A stretch of 64,000 bases of DNA from the NCBI RefSeq assembly GCF_001540865.1, contig NC_033639.1, forward strand, positions 8,792,432-8,856,431, in the 5' to 3' direction. Made by a program: the position numbers and the translations under genes. The DNA comes from Ananas comosus (Eukaryota; Streptophyta; Magnoliopsida; Poales; Bromeliaceae). The stretch's first letter is position 1. The number at the start of each line of letters is the position of its first letter. Positions 1-10,926 of this stretch are shown one piece after another. The notes below the pieces were generated by a model, which saw only the letters and a list, made by a program, of their open reading frames with translations, searched no databases and was not told where the DNA came from.

Positions 1-158
1 AAAAAAAAAAAAAAGACGAATCAAATGAATCCAAAGAAACTTTTGGATGAGTCACGTGCGCGTCCTTTGATTCTGATACTGTAGATGATGGTTCTTGGGT
101 TTCAATGATATTAAGCTTCAAAAGATGAGATTTTGTGTCTAAGTTGTGAAATCTCTGA

Positions 159-656
159 GGTATCGTTTGGTTCGAGGGTAAGCAAAAAGTGACTATTCCA
201 AGAATAGATATAAATTGAGGTATAAGTGGAGATTAGATCAATTTTGTATTTGAATGAAAATTAGATTATTTCTAGGAATTAAAAAAAATAGCATTTGATT
301 AGGTAAGATGGAATAAAAAAAATAGTAAATTTTTTTACATAAAAAATAATGATATTACTTTCTTATTATATTTGAATTTGAATTTTTAATTTTTAAATCT
401 AAAATTTTAATTTTGAAATTTCAAAATTTAAAATTTAAAATTTAAAATTCAAATTCTCAAATTTTAAATTCAAAATTTTAAATTTTAAATTTTTTGGTCA
501 AATTTCATCCCATTTGGCGAAATAGCAGGAATAAAATATTCCGGGAATAACAAGATTTAACCGGGATAAAATATTCCGGCCAAATTTCACCCCGTTTGGC
601 AAAATAGCGGGAATAACTTTTGTTATCCCCGCTTATCATACGAATCAAATGGTGCC
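159..656. mobile_element. Tourist-like (PIF/Harbinger-type) element, family C copy 1
   Basis: The left end GGTATCGTTTGGTTCG and the right end CGAATCAAATGGTGCC are imperfect inverted repeats. The flanking trinucleotides are TGA on the left and TTA on the right, a decayed TWA-type target duplication. The first 150 bases align by eye with the element at 60834-61676: both carry a stretch on 'aatgaaaattrg' followed by 'ttctaggaat'. The interior at 360-495 is an AT-only run of short aatttt/aaaatt words. No coding capacity is seen, so it is non-autonomous. The superfamily call rests on the ends and on the cleaner TAA duplication of copy 2. Confidence 0.65.
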
Positions 657-742
657 TTAAAGAAAGAAGTTTGAAAAAGGTAATATTTTGGTGCGGTAAA
701 ACGCGTCTAAGCTGTCAGAGTTGAGAACTTAAGTTTAAAGGG

Positions 743-746
<4 letters not shown>

Positions 747-775
<29 letters not shown>

Positions 776-991
776 CTCCAAAACGGTGGTATGTTGATGC
801 ATTGAAACTAATTTAATCTCTCAAAGGCGAGATTTTTACCCATTTGAATGCCAAAAAACAGAGCATCTACAGAGAGATAAACAGAGAGAGAGAGAGAGAG
901 AGCGCTCTTAAAGGTGATATTTTGATACATTGAAACGAGAGTTAAATCTCAAAGGTGAGATTTTTAGAGAGAGAGAGAGAGAGAGAGAGAG
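747..991 (+). repeat. Duplicated leader with three (GA)n tracts before the SMXL start
   Basis: GA tracts occur at about 747-775, 881-902 and 966-991. The stretches after the first two tracts are diverged copies of each other: 'gatgcattgaaac ... ctcaaaggcgagatttttac' and 'gatacattgaaac ... ctcaaaggtgagattttta', about 130 bp apart. The last tract ends about ten bases before the SMXL ATG, so these repeats probably form the 5' leader or core promoter. GA tracts of this kind can be bound by plant BPC (GAGA-binding) factors; binding here is inference. Confidence 0.7.
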
Positions 992-1001
992 CGTGAGAGA
1001 G

Positions 1002-4000
1002 ATGAGGAATGGGTTGAGCACGCCGCAACAAACACTGTCGCCGGAGGCGGCGGCGGTGCTCCGCCGCTCTGGCGGCCGGAGCGGCGCGTCGCCGCCACTC
1101 CCAGACGCACGCGCTCCACGTCGTCGGCGACGCCTCTCTCCTCCTCGCCCCCTCCGGCGCCCCTCCGCCGCGCCTCGCCGGCCGCCTCCGCCGCCTCCAC
1201 CTCCCCCCTCCCCACCCCCTCCATTGCCGTCGCCTCGAGCTCTGCTTCTCCATCGCCTCGACCGCCTCCCCAGCTCCAACCATGACCCCAACCCTAGCCC
1301 GCGGAGCGCGATGTCGAACGCGCTCGCGGCGGCGCTGAAGCGCGCGCAGGCGCACCAGCGCCGCGCGTTTCCCGCCCCGCCCCGCCCCCGCCGCCGCCGA
1401 CCACCACCACCGCTCGCCGCCGCCGCCTGCGCCGCTCCTCTCAGCGAGGGTGGAGGTGGAGCAGCTCCTCCTCTCCGTCCTCGACGACCCCTCCGTTAGC
1501 CGCGTCATGCGCGAGGCCTCCCTCTCCTCCGCCGCCGTTAAGTCCTCCATCGAGCAAACCCTAGCCTCTTCCTCTCCCTCCTCTCCGCCGCCGTCGCCGT
1601 CATCAAATCCCTACCTCAGTCCCCGCTTTCGCGAATCTCAAAGCACCAGCGTGGGCGTCGGCGTCGGCGGCGGAGGAGAGGGGGGGGATTCACAAAGGAG
1701 AGATATAGATGCGCGGAGGGTGTTCGATGTAATGCTGAGGCCCCGCAGACGGAACCCGGTGATCGTCGCGGACTCTGATTATCTGGAAGCCGTCGCGAAG
1801 GAGATGTTACGGAAGATCAAGGCCGGCGGGGGAGCCGCCCACGTGATCGCCTTCAACAACGAAAACGAACTCCGTGATCGGTCGCGTATTTCATTCCACA
1901 TTCGAGAATTGAGCGCTTCAATTGAAAGCCGGATTGATGGTGGCGGCGCCGTCATGCTCGATCTCGGCGATCTCAAATGGCTCATGGAGTGCACTTGGCC
2001 GGACTTTGCCCGGGAGGTGGTTGCAGAGATTGGTAAGCTAGTGAGTAGGTTTAGCGGCGGTGGCGGTGGCAGTGGCAGTGGCGGAGGCCGGTTTTGGCTT
2101 GTTGGTGCCGCCACGTGCAACACATATCTCCGGTTATGGATAAATTACCCGACGGTGGAGGATGATTGGGACCTCCAAGCTGTGCCGATCGCGATGAGGG
2201 CGCCGCTTTACTACACTCTACCGAGGTGCCTGAATTCATTCAAATTTGATTTAAACTTGACGTGTTCCTGATCGGGATCTAACTGCAGGTTTTGCAGCAT
2301 GGCGGTGCCCTTGAGCCGGCCTCCTGCGGCTGCCGATGCATCCACGAGGATCGCAGCGATGTGCCAGCTTTGCACGGCGAAATACGAATTGGAATTGGCG
2401 AAGCTCATCGAAGAGGATCGAAAGAAGTGCTTCCCGGAGAAGGCGGAAGCCCAGCAAGGGCTTCCGCAGTGGCTTCAGCTCGCAATGCTCGGCAATGATC
2501 GGATTCAGGTTCCTACCGTATTTGCCCGAAGCTCTAAATTGATGGTTCAAAGTGTTTTATTCTAAAATGGTGTTACTTTGTAGGCCGAGGAGAAAGCGCT
2601 TGTGTGGAAGCAGAGAAGCGAGGAGTTGCGGGTGAAATGGATGGAGAAGTGCTTCCTTCTCCACCCGAACTTCCACTCGGCACTTCTCGACTCCTCCGAG
2701 AAGCCCTCATATCCTTCCCTCACGATGGCTCCCTCTTTTTTCGCTCCTTGCCCGCCGTTTAAGCCCGATTCAACACTCGATAAAAGCATAACACCTCTCG
2801 AGATACATAAAACTCGGGAGAGATCTTTGACTCGGCCGAAAAGCCCTCCCGGAAGCCCGGTGAAGACCGAGTTAGCTCTCGGGCCCTCGAAGCCTTGCAA
2901 CTTCTCGGAAAAGCCCCGTGCGGAGCTTCTCAAGGACTTATCTGATCAACAACCTGAGTCTAAAATTCGTGCAATTTCGGATACGGACTTCTTCAAGAAG
3001 CTCTTGAAGGGGCTTCTGGAGGAAGTCACTTGGCAACCGAATGCCGCGTCGACCATCGCCGCTGTTATAACGCAATGCAAGTGCGGGGGTGGGAGACGGC
3101 GGCCCCTTGGGCCCAAAGGAGACGCGTGGCTGCTCTTTCTCGGGCCCGATAAGGTCGGAAAGAGGAAGATGGCGACCGCCCTATCGGAGATCATGTTCGG
3201 AACCCATCCAATAACAACTAGGTTTAGTGATAGTTCGCTAGAAGAAGAAGAAGAAGAAGATACCAATAGAGAGTCCAACACAAATTTGTGGGGCAAAACC
3301 TTTATTGACAGGGTCATGGATGCCATTCGTCGAAACCCTTTTTCGGTGATTATGATAGAGGACTTTGATCGAGCGGATTCGCTATTCCAACTAAACATCA
3401 AACGGGCGATGGAAAGGGGCCGCTTGACGGATTCGCATGGTCGAGAGATCGGCCTCGGTTCCGCCATCATCATCCTTGCATCCAATTGGTTGCCGCCGGA
3501 GGAGTTCAATGGTTCCCAAGATTCACTTATTCAGTGTGAGGAGAAGTTACTAAACTCATCAACTAGCAACTGGCAATTGGAGTTCTCTATTGTGGATAAC
3601 CCGGCAAAACGTCGAGAGGCTTGGCTTCGCGACAGTGATCAGGCTTTGAAGCTAAGAAAGGGCTTATTGGGGTTACCGTTTGACTTGAATTTGGCAACGG
3701 AGGCTGAAGATGAAGCCGACGAGGGCTCTCGCAACTCGAGTGATGTCACAGTGGAGCGTGACTTTGAGAAAGGACGGCTCGCGATCAAGTGTTCGACGAA
3801 ATCCCCAGCATCCGACTTGATGGAATTGGCGGATGCTTCTATTGTCTTCAATCCGATTGATTTCGATCCGCTGAAGAGAAAAGTTTTAGATTGCATATCG
3901 GAGAGATTCAAAGCAAAAATGGGCGACCGATATACTATAAGGGTAGACGACGATACCGTCGATCGCATAGTTGCAACTATATGGCTCAAAAAAGCTACAT

Positions 4001-4185
4001 TAGAGGAATGGACTCAGAAAGTGTTGTGCCCAAGTATCGAAAATTCGAAGAACAAGTTGGATGATGCGCAAGGGCACAAGGCGGTGGTCCGGCTATCGTC
4101 GGTTAGGGTTAGGGTTTGGGATCCGACAGCACAGAAGAGGGGCGGAGGGCAAGATCAGATACCAATTGCCGTCGATACATTGTAG
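1002..4185 (+). CDS. SMXL/D53-like protein (SMAX1-LIKE, Clp-ATPase-like), frameshifted exon 1
   Basis: SMXL proteins are nuclear, ClpB-like repressors. Some are degraded in strigolactone or karrikin signalling, while the SMXL3/4/5 group controls phloem formation. The start MRNGLSTPQQTL and the block LLLSVLDDPSVSRVMREAS are typical of the family. Likely exons are 1002-2225, 2289-2508 and 2584-4185, about 1,015 residues. Exon 3 has a degenerate Walker A (GPDKVGK, near 3142), IMIEDFDRAD, the DSHGREI block and an EAR repression motif FDLNL (3679-3693). The degron RGKT reads WGKT (3286-3300), which favours the SMXL3/4/5 group. Exon 1 changes frame three times (near 1055-1075, 1235-1262 and 1360-1385), yet family-like residues continue across the three frames. 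Either the assembly has indels in GC-rich runs or the copy is damaged. Identity is firm; intactness is not. Confidence 0.85.
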
Positions 4186-5430
4186 ATATAAAACTAGCAT
4201 TAGTAATTATTTTGCAAGTTACACATATGTGTATATATGCAAAGAACAACCCCTTTTATGAGTTAGATATATGAGATTTAACACTTATATGATACTCTTT
4301 TTTGGGTATTCTTTTTGTAGTTAACTCCAATTTTGTTTGGAAATTTTGTTGGTTACAAGAAAAGGTGTTTTTCCATTTGATTCTCAAGTTCAAACATTAA
4401 TTACTTGGACTATTTTGTGGTCCCATGAACATGGTTGATGACCTAATTAACTCCTCTATCATTTTGGGATCATTCTAATGTCCATGTGCTTGGTAATTTT
4501 AGTGATTATTACATGATTTAATAAGCCTACCCGCTCTTTAATATATTTTTTGGTTTCGATAAGTTGTATCTTGTAATTTGGCTAAGCAAGGGTCACTCTT
4601 AGAAAATTGTTATTTGAATAGAATTATTATAGAAAAATTTTAAAAAAATTGTTAAATTTTATGCAATAGTTTTTCATCGCAGCAGAAGTAAGTAGCTTTA
4701 AATTAGAGTTTTCCAATTGTTGGTTTCAAGATTCTAAAACTCTTTTTTTGTTTCCCCACATCAATAAAATCTCTAATATGAAAACTATTTTGGAGATACG
4801 ACCGAATATTCGCCAATGCGATCTTATTATCCAAAAAATCGATTTAGCAGAAAATAGTATATTAATATGAAAACATTACAGAGCTCCAATGATTAAGATC
4901 TTATTACTTAATAGATCGGTCTAGTATTAATCCTAACACATTCACACTCACCCGCATGATAAATACCAGGTAAAGCGTATCGCGTACGCTGAACGAAATG
5001 ATGATACAGGAGACAATTGGATTATTGATAGGCTCATAGTCTCATATTACGTGCTTTGACCGAAGAAATAATGAGGGAGACATTCGAAATAGATAGAAAC
5101 AATGAACATAAAATATAGAAGTAAAAATGTATAAAATTTATCTAAACTATAAAGTATTTTGGGTACACATTTTTAAATTTTTTATTTTGTCTCATACAAA
5201 GTATGTGTTTTTTCTCTTTGGCCTAGTCGACAAATTTTGCGGGACGTGAGAGTGACTAAATAACGAACGCGTGAAGTTTAATAAAGCGATCAAATTAAGC
5301 GTCTAAATCGTTTTTTTTTTTTTTGTTTTTTGTTTTTGTCTCTACTATCTGTTTACGCGGTTTTTGTCTCTGTCAGAGCTCGTACTATGACAGTCACAGA
5401 GAATAGAAAAAAAAAAAAAAAATTTATGGT
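4186..5430. other. Intergenic, AT-rich, no gene seen
   Basis: This is the 3' flank of the SMXL gene. It includes likely 3' UTR just after the stop (TTGTAG at the end of the CDS, then AT-rich sequence). Around 4800-5010 there is a low-copy-looking stretch resembling decayed LTR-element sequence, with 'ccaatgcgatcttatt' and 'gatcggtctagtattaatcc' phrases similar to 34490-34560. No open frame of note occurs on either strand. Confidence 0.5.
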
Positions 5431-5435
5431 TTGGC

Positions 5436-5625
5436 ATGGACTTCTTCCATGGCAGTGAGAGATATGAATGGGCAGACGGACGCTTCGTAAGATTTACAGA
5501 CAGCCGGCCTGTCAGGCCGGCCAGGCCGGCGAAAGCCGAAATCCCGGGGCTTCAAAGTCAGTCTGCCATTCTCCCTAACGCGTTTCTGCTGGGTCGCGCC
5601 GTCCGTCTGTCCATAACTAATTTTT
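5436..5625. repeat. Isolated GC-rich foldback islet
   Basis: A GC-rich patch stands out from AT-rich surroundings. It contains a perfect 9-bp inverted repeat GCCGGCCTG/CAGGCCGGC around a single T (5503-5521). An outer imperfect inverted pair, GCAGACGGACG near 5471 and CGTCCGTCTG near 5601, encloses it. An 83-codon frame crosses it but resembles no family I know. It may be the remnant of an inverted-repeat transposon. Confidence 0.45.
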
Positions 5626-5664
5626 GGATAAAAAGTAAACAGAAAACTTCAAATACCTACTGTA

Positions 5665-6002
5665 ATTTTATATTTTTTTTATTTTAGTATTCTATAGTTT
5701 AAAATATATTATTTTTGTACTCTGTGTTTTTATTTTTTTATTTTTTGTTATTTCCTTCATTAATTTTTTTTTATTAAATCAGCGACAAAGTTAAAACTAA
5801 AGTGTACTAAAATTAATATTTAATAAACTATAAGTGGGGTATCTGAAGTTTTTTTGTATATAATAATTTAATAAAAAGTTAACGAAGTGACGATGAAAAG
5901 AAAAAAATAAAATCACAGGGTACTAAAGTGATACACTTTAAACCACGAGTTACTAAAGTGAGAAAGTAGGAACCAGAGGAATTGTATTTATAGTTTACCC
6001 AA
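5665..6002 (+). repeat. Dispersed non-TIR repeat, family G copy 1
   Basis: The copies here, at 22255-22615 and at 54795-55078 share one order of phrases: a 'gacaaagttaaaac' type block, 'gatctgaagtttttt', 'gttaacg..a..tgacga', 'aaaccac' and a final 'gtttaccc'. All three are in the same orientation. No terminal inverted repeat or coding frame is visible. It is an old dispersed repeat of unknown class. Confidence 0.6.
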
Positions 6003-6770
6003 AAATAAAAAAATTAATAGCTTTTGAAACTGGCAGTTCCTCTGCTTTGTATATTAAATTTTATAAAGAAAAAAATTGTATTAGTTACAGCACTTGAAAA
6101 GGTTGAGTTATGATTAAACTTAATTTACATTAAATTACACGTCAGAAATAAGTATTTATGATCCTAATTTACTTCATTCCTTACTTTCAATGAAACAAAT
6201 TGACTCTTTACTGTGTTAGCAATTTCGGTGTAGTTTGAATATCAAAATAAGTTAAGTAATAACTCATGTGTCATAAAAATTTACTTATAAAATTTCGTAA
6301 CAAGTTACGAGTTTGGTTTTAGCTAGTTGAGGGGTTCAGGCTATCTTATTCTTTAAAAAAGTAAACTTAGATGCCGAAAATGGTATACCATTTTAAACAT
6401 TTAATTACATTCTTTGTCTACGATATACTTTGGTTCTATAAATAAAAAAATATATGCTGAACAAGATATTTATGCATCCTCAATCATTTTAAGATTTTTT
6501 ATTGTGATTTCAAAAAATAACTTTCATCGCAATTAGGTCTCGAACTTTTAATATTTGTTTCAATTAAGTCCCTACCGTAAATAAAAATTATCATTAATTG
6601 GGACGCGAATTGCCATGTGGCAAGGTTTGGTGGTGACTTGGTAACGTTACAAACATTGGTTTGTACTTAATTACTTATATGACAATGTCCGTTATTAAAA
6701 AAGAAGAAAAGTTGGGGATCAAAATGAAAAATCAATAAAAAGTTGGGTAAGCCACTTAAATAGCACCTTT
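6003..6770. other. AT-rich spacer, no gene seen
   Basis: No supported coding frame, RNA gene or transposon end was found here. The last 100 bases grade into the promoter of the ATP synthase epsilon gene. Confidence 0.5.
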
Positions 6771-6773
6771 TAT

Positions 6774-6901
6774 TGGGCCCAAGTGGGCCGTATTAAGGCC
6801 TGGTCAATATCGAGTCAAAGCCCAACCCAAGTCAAGTAGATATTATCGGGCCCATTACATGTTCTGGGGTGGCCTAATTCGACCTCCTACTCGGGAACGT
6901 T

Positions 6902-6934
<33 letters not shown>

Positions 6935-6983
6935 AAAGGGGAGGAAACGAGGAAGAAGAGAGGGAGAGTTAGGGTTAGGGTTT
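6774..6983 (+). promoter_or_regulatory. Site II (TGGGCY) cluster plus telo-box promoter of the ATP synthase epsilon gene
   Basis: TGGGCC occurs at 6774-6779 and 6784-6789. The reverse forms AGCCCA (6819-6824) and GGCCCA (6849-6854) follow. A telo-box TTAGGGTTT lies at 6975-6983, just before the ATG at 7000. Site II elements bound by TCP factors, combined with telo-boxes, are known to be enriched in plant promoters for mitochondrial respiratory and ribosomal proteins, which fits the downstream gene. The motif matches are seen directly; factor binding is inferred. Confidence 0.7.
6902..6934 (+). repeat. (GA)n tract in the leader of the ATP synthase epsilon gene
   Basis: An uninterrupted run of GA dinucleotides lies 66 bp before the start codon, between the Site II cluster and the telo-box. 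It is probably in the 5' UTR or core promoter. Confidence 0.85.
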
Positions 6984-6999
6984 TTTAGGGGGTACGACA

Positions 7000-8909
7000 A
7001 TGGCGACGGCGGCGGCGGCGACGGCGACGAGCACGGCGGCGGTGCCGTTCTGGAGGGCGGCGGGGATGACGTACATAACCTACTCCAACATCTGCGCCTC
7101 CCTCGTCCGATCCTGCCTCAAGGAGCCCTTCAAGTCCGAGGCCACGTCACGGGAGAAGGTCCACTTCGCCATCTCCAAATGGGCCGAGGGAAAGCCCGAG
7201 AAACCCAGTAAGATCCAATCTCCTTCTCCCCTCTCTAGGGTTTCTAGGGTTTGCTCGGGTTCGATCGCTGTGTTCGCTGCGATCGCTGAGATCTGTTGCT
7301 GTTTTGAATCTGTTTTGGCTGGGATTTGGATTTGAGGTGTTTAATTTAGCGATTGTTTGATATGGTCCGATTTTCGGTTTCCTAGGGTTTCTAGGGCATG
7401 CTTGAGCTCGATCACTGTTTCCGCTGTGATCGCTAAGATCTTGTATTGTTTTGAATCAGTTTGGTTTGAATTTGGGTTTGAGGTGCCTAATTTACTGGTT
7501 GTTATGCTTGAAAGGGTCCTAATTTTCGGTATCCTTGGGTTTCCTCGAGCTCGATCTCTGTTCCCGCTGATCTCATTCATGCCTTTCGTATAAGATTTGT
7601 GCTTTAGGTGTCTTATTTACTGATTGATACACTTGAAACGATCTGATTCGTGATTGTACCTAAATCGAGGGGTTTTTGGTGGTTGATAGTGATGCTAGAA
7701 ATACGGATCTTTTGTGGTTTATTGTTTATAAGGAAATGTTGCTTTGAATTGATATGTTCAGCTTCTGTGTGTTTCTATTCCATTGATACCCTCCCTTTAA
7801 AAGGGATATTTTGCAGACAAAAGAAAAAAAAAAAAAAAAGATCTTCAGGAATGGATTAATTGCGTGATGATTATTCTTTTTGTGCTTCATAGTTAGAGTT
7901 GAACACTATGTACATTTACGGTGTTATATAATGATGGTAGGAGAGCTGTGAGGTTGCTGTTCACTGTGAATTCAAACATTCATGAGGCTCTTAGAGATGT
8001 TTACAGCCATTTAATTTCAAAACATCATGTGGCTCTTACAGATGCTTTTTGCCATTTAGCGAGTAGATGAAATAACTTGGATTCTTGTTAGCTTTTATAA
8101 TGGTTATTCAGCTGTTTGGAAAGTTCAAAATCTTTTCCTTTTTAAAGTGGTATAGTCCAAGCGGACCAAGATCATACAGATGTATTTCTGTAACTCAATA
8201 TATTCAGGGCCTCTGTTCCTTCTTTTCATTTTCCTAGGTTACTAGAGACAACATCCTTTTAATACGATTATATGACCATTGCTATCTTCTTTCCTCCTAG
8301 AAAACTTATGATCGTGCGTCAATAGCTGTCAGAAAGCTTCCCATTTGATCCTACTGTGAATTGTTTATCATTGATCATCACCCAAAGTTGCAGTTTGAAC
8401 TAAACTCGAGGCAAATTGATGATCTCAGAATGGAGACTCTTCTTCTTTATATGGTAACTTCTGCTCAATTAAAGAGTCATGTGTAACTCGAGCTTACACT
8501 TCATATATAATCTCTTATCAAACAAGAAAAAGTTATTAAAGTTTACAGATTTTCAAGTACTATTCTGTTTTCAGAAAGCAGTAAGGAACATCGTATATTA
8601 CCTGTGACATCAAGCAGTAAACAATGCCCAACATTACATACGTATTATGTACTACATAACTCATTATGACCTAGTGAATCTTCAGTTCTCCACTTTTGTA
8701 TGCTTTTAAGCACTCGACACTAATAGATTTGTTCGTTACTGCAACCGTAATGCAGTTACACTATTTAAATCTTTATTTGGTTCCGTTACTACTAATTCCA
8801 TTTTCGTGCTATCTCATTGTTCTTCTTTCCTCATCGTGTGAAACTACCCGATACTAACTTATCTATGTGCTTATTGTAGCCATCCGCTCTGATTCACCTG
8901 AAGAATGAG
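7000..8909 (+). CDS. ATP synthase subunit epsilon, mitochondrial (two exons)
   Basis: This is the small epsilon subunit of the mitochondrial F1 central stalk, the plant counterpart of animal ATP5F1E. It is not the bacterial-type epsilon. Exon 1 (7000-7207) reads an Ala/Thr-rich start, then [19 protein letters not shown] and the conserved KEPFKSEA...REKVHF...[10 protein letters not shown]. The donor is A|GTAAGA. Exon 2 (8881-8909) completes a Thr codon and adds IRSDSPEE and stop, the expected tail of the family. The joined product is 78 residues, close to the usual ~70; the extra residues are the alanine-rich N terminus. The intron is 1,673 bp (7208-8880). Splice sites keep the frame exactly. 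Regulation probably follows the housekeeping respiratory pattern suggested by the Site II/telo-box promoter. Confidence 0.93.
7233..7650 (+). repeat. Diverged ~150-bp tandem repeat in the 5' part of the epsilon intron
   Basis: Three successive units begin near 7233, 7381 and 7533. Each has the order 'tagggttt...', 'cgatc.ctgt.t.cgctg.gatcgct', 'gttttgaatc.gttt', 'tttgaggtg.ctaattta' and 'gatctga/gtcctaattttcgg'. Units 1 and 2 align over nearly their whole length; unit 3 is shorter and more diverged. The repeats are rich in CGATC and GATCTG words, the kind reported for introns that stimulate expression. That role is inference. Confidence 0.65.
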
Positions 8910-10100
8910 AACCGGTGCACAAGTTGGATGAAGATGGGCTTCATCGCAAGCTTTTGTTTGTTTTCAAGTGCTAATGCATATTTGCTGTAAAATCAGTGCG
9001 TGTACTCTTGATTGGCGAGTACTATCTATCGAAACAGCTCAGAGATAAAGCATCCTTGAATAAAAATTATTATCATGTTGGTACAGTTAAGCAACTGCTC
9101 GTTTGACTATTGGAATTTGGTTTATTGAACCATGTATTATGGATTTATTCTACACGGTTACCGTGTTTTATCCTATTTCATTTCATATTGTTTTCTTGGT
9201 GCTGCAGTTTTTGTGAAAGGATGTGGTTCTAACTGAGCCGATTCTGTGCGAAAAAGATTTGCCTGGAATGGTTAATTTGGTTTGTATGCTTCTGAAAGAC
9301 GACTCCACAATTCTTGGGTTATGAAATGTTGATAGAAGAAGATAATTCTGATGGTGTTTATGCATGTCTTTTGATTTAACAAATAACATCTACAATGGTA
9401 TATTATGGTTGTATGCATAGAAGAAACAACGTGATGCGGAAGAAGTACATGGTCTTTTATTTTTGTAAACTTGAAGTGATGATTTGTATAGAATAACACT
9501 GTCACGCAATTATTGATTGTTTCTAGCATAAGCGGTAAAAAAAATTTGATGATTGATATTTTGATGTTTCAAGTTTCAGTTCTAATTGCTTAATCATTAT
9601 AATAATAACAATATTTGCAAGAGATGCTCACTTTTGAAATGGCTTAATTACACTTGAGGAGCGTGATATGAGGATATTTGATTTTTAATTTATTATAATT
9701 TTATAATTAAATTAAGTTTTATTAATTTAATCTAATCAACTAAATAGTAATATATTTATTAATATAAAAATAATATAGTAATAATACTACTAAAATTAAT
9801 TAAGAAGCGAGTGTAACGAGTCGATCGTAACGAACTCCGTGGCAGTCGTCGTAATTTCCACACAAGTGTCGGGGGCAAAGCGAACCAACCGTGCCAACGT
9901 GTTCTCTCCGCGGGAAAATGCTCTCCCACCATCTCCGCCTCTTCTCCCCTTCCCCTCCAAACCTTCCATTTTTTTTATTCCTATTAAAATAAAAATAATT
10001 ACTAGAAAAAAAATATTGTCATGGGAGAAACAGATTAGAAGAAAAAATAATAATAATGTCGCATTCTCATCGCAATATGCTATGCAATTGCTCAGATGAT
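8910..10100. other. Spacer between the ATP synthase and DGK genes
   Basis: The first 300-500 bases are probably the 3' UTR of the epsilon gene. The rest is AT-rich. Around 9820-9960 lies a more GC-balanced stretch that probably belongs to the DGK promoter. No additional gene is supported. Confidence 0.5.
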
Positions 10101-10106
10101 TGAGAG

Positions 10107-10130
10107 AGAAAGAGAGAGAGAGAGAGAGAA
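10107..10130 (+). repeat. (GA)n tract upstream of the DGK start
   Basis: A short GA run lies about 108 bp before the DGK ATG, in the probable 5' leader. Confidence 0.75.
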
Positions 10131-10237
10131 TCAGAGAAGAGGAGTAATTCAAATTTTGCTGGATTCAAATCTCTTCCCTATATGATTTGTGGATGTTGAT
10201 ATAGATATCATAAGGAGAGAGGGAAACTAGGAGGATA

Positions 10238-10875
10238 ATGTCGGGGCTGAGCGACGGCGGGGCCGGGGAGAGGGAGGCGCTGGCGCCGAGCGCGCCGGCA
10301 GCGGCGCCGCGGGGGTCGATCGTGGAGTCGTTCCGGGGCTGCGGGATCGGCGGCGGCGGGGGGAGGGCGGAGAGGGAGGAGCTGCGGCAGAGGGTGGCCA
10401 TCCCCGGCCGCATCCTGGCGGCGATGGCGGCCGCAATGCGGTCCAAGGACCCGAACTCCGCCGCCAAAAGCGCCGCCACCGCAGCCACCGAGGAGGAGGA
10501 GGAGGAGGATGAGGAGGATGCCGCCGCCGCCGCTGCTGCCGCTGCCGAGGTGGAGGGGAGGGTGGTCGAGGAGGATCTCCCGGAGGCGCCCATGGTGGCC
10601 TTCGTGAACTCCCGCAGCGGCGGCCGCCACGGCCCCATCCTCAAGGGCCGCCTCCAGGAGCTGATCGGCGAGGAACAGGTTCAAAACCAAACAATCCTTT
10701 CTTCTTTTTCTTTTTCTTTTTCTTTTCAATATATCCTTTATAATAAATTATATGTATATATATACATACATGCAATTAACTCCCTTCGATAGATTAAAAA
10801 TATGCAAAGGGTTATGGCATCAAAATTAACATCATTAAAAATGAATATTTGATAGAGTTATAATGAACTGAAAAT

Positions 10876-10926
<51 letters not shown>

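Noticed and set aside
942..1550. Long minus-strand open frame opposite SMXL exon 1
   Set aside because: It is the antisense of a GC-rich coding exon, Arg/Gly-rich with no family resemblance.
4103..4120. Telomere-like repeat
   Set aside because: GTTAGGGTTAGGGTTTGGG is within the SMXL coding exon and encodes VRVRVWD; not an interstitial telomere.
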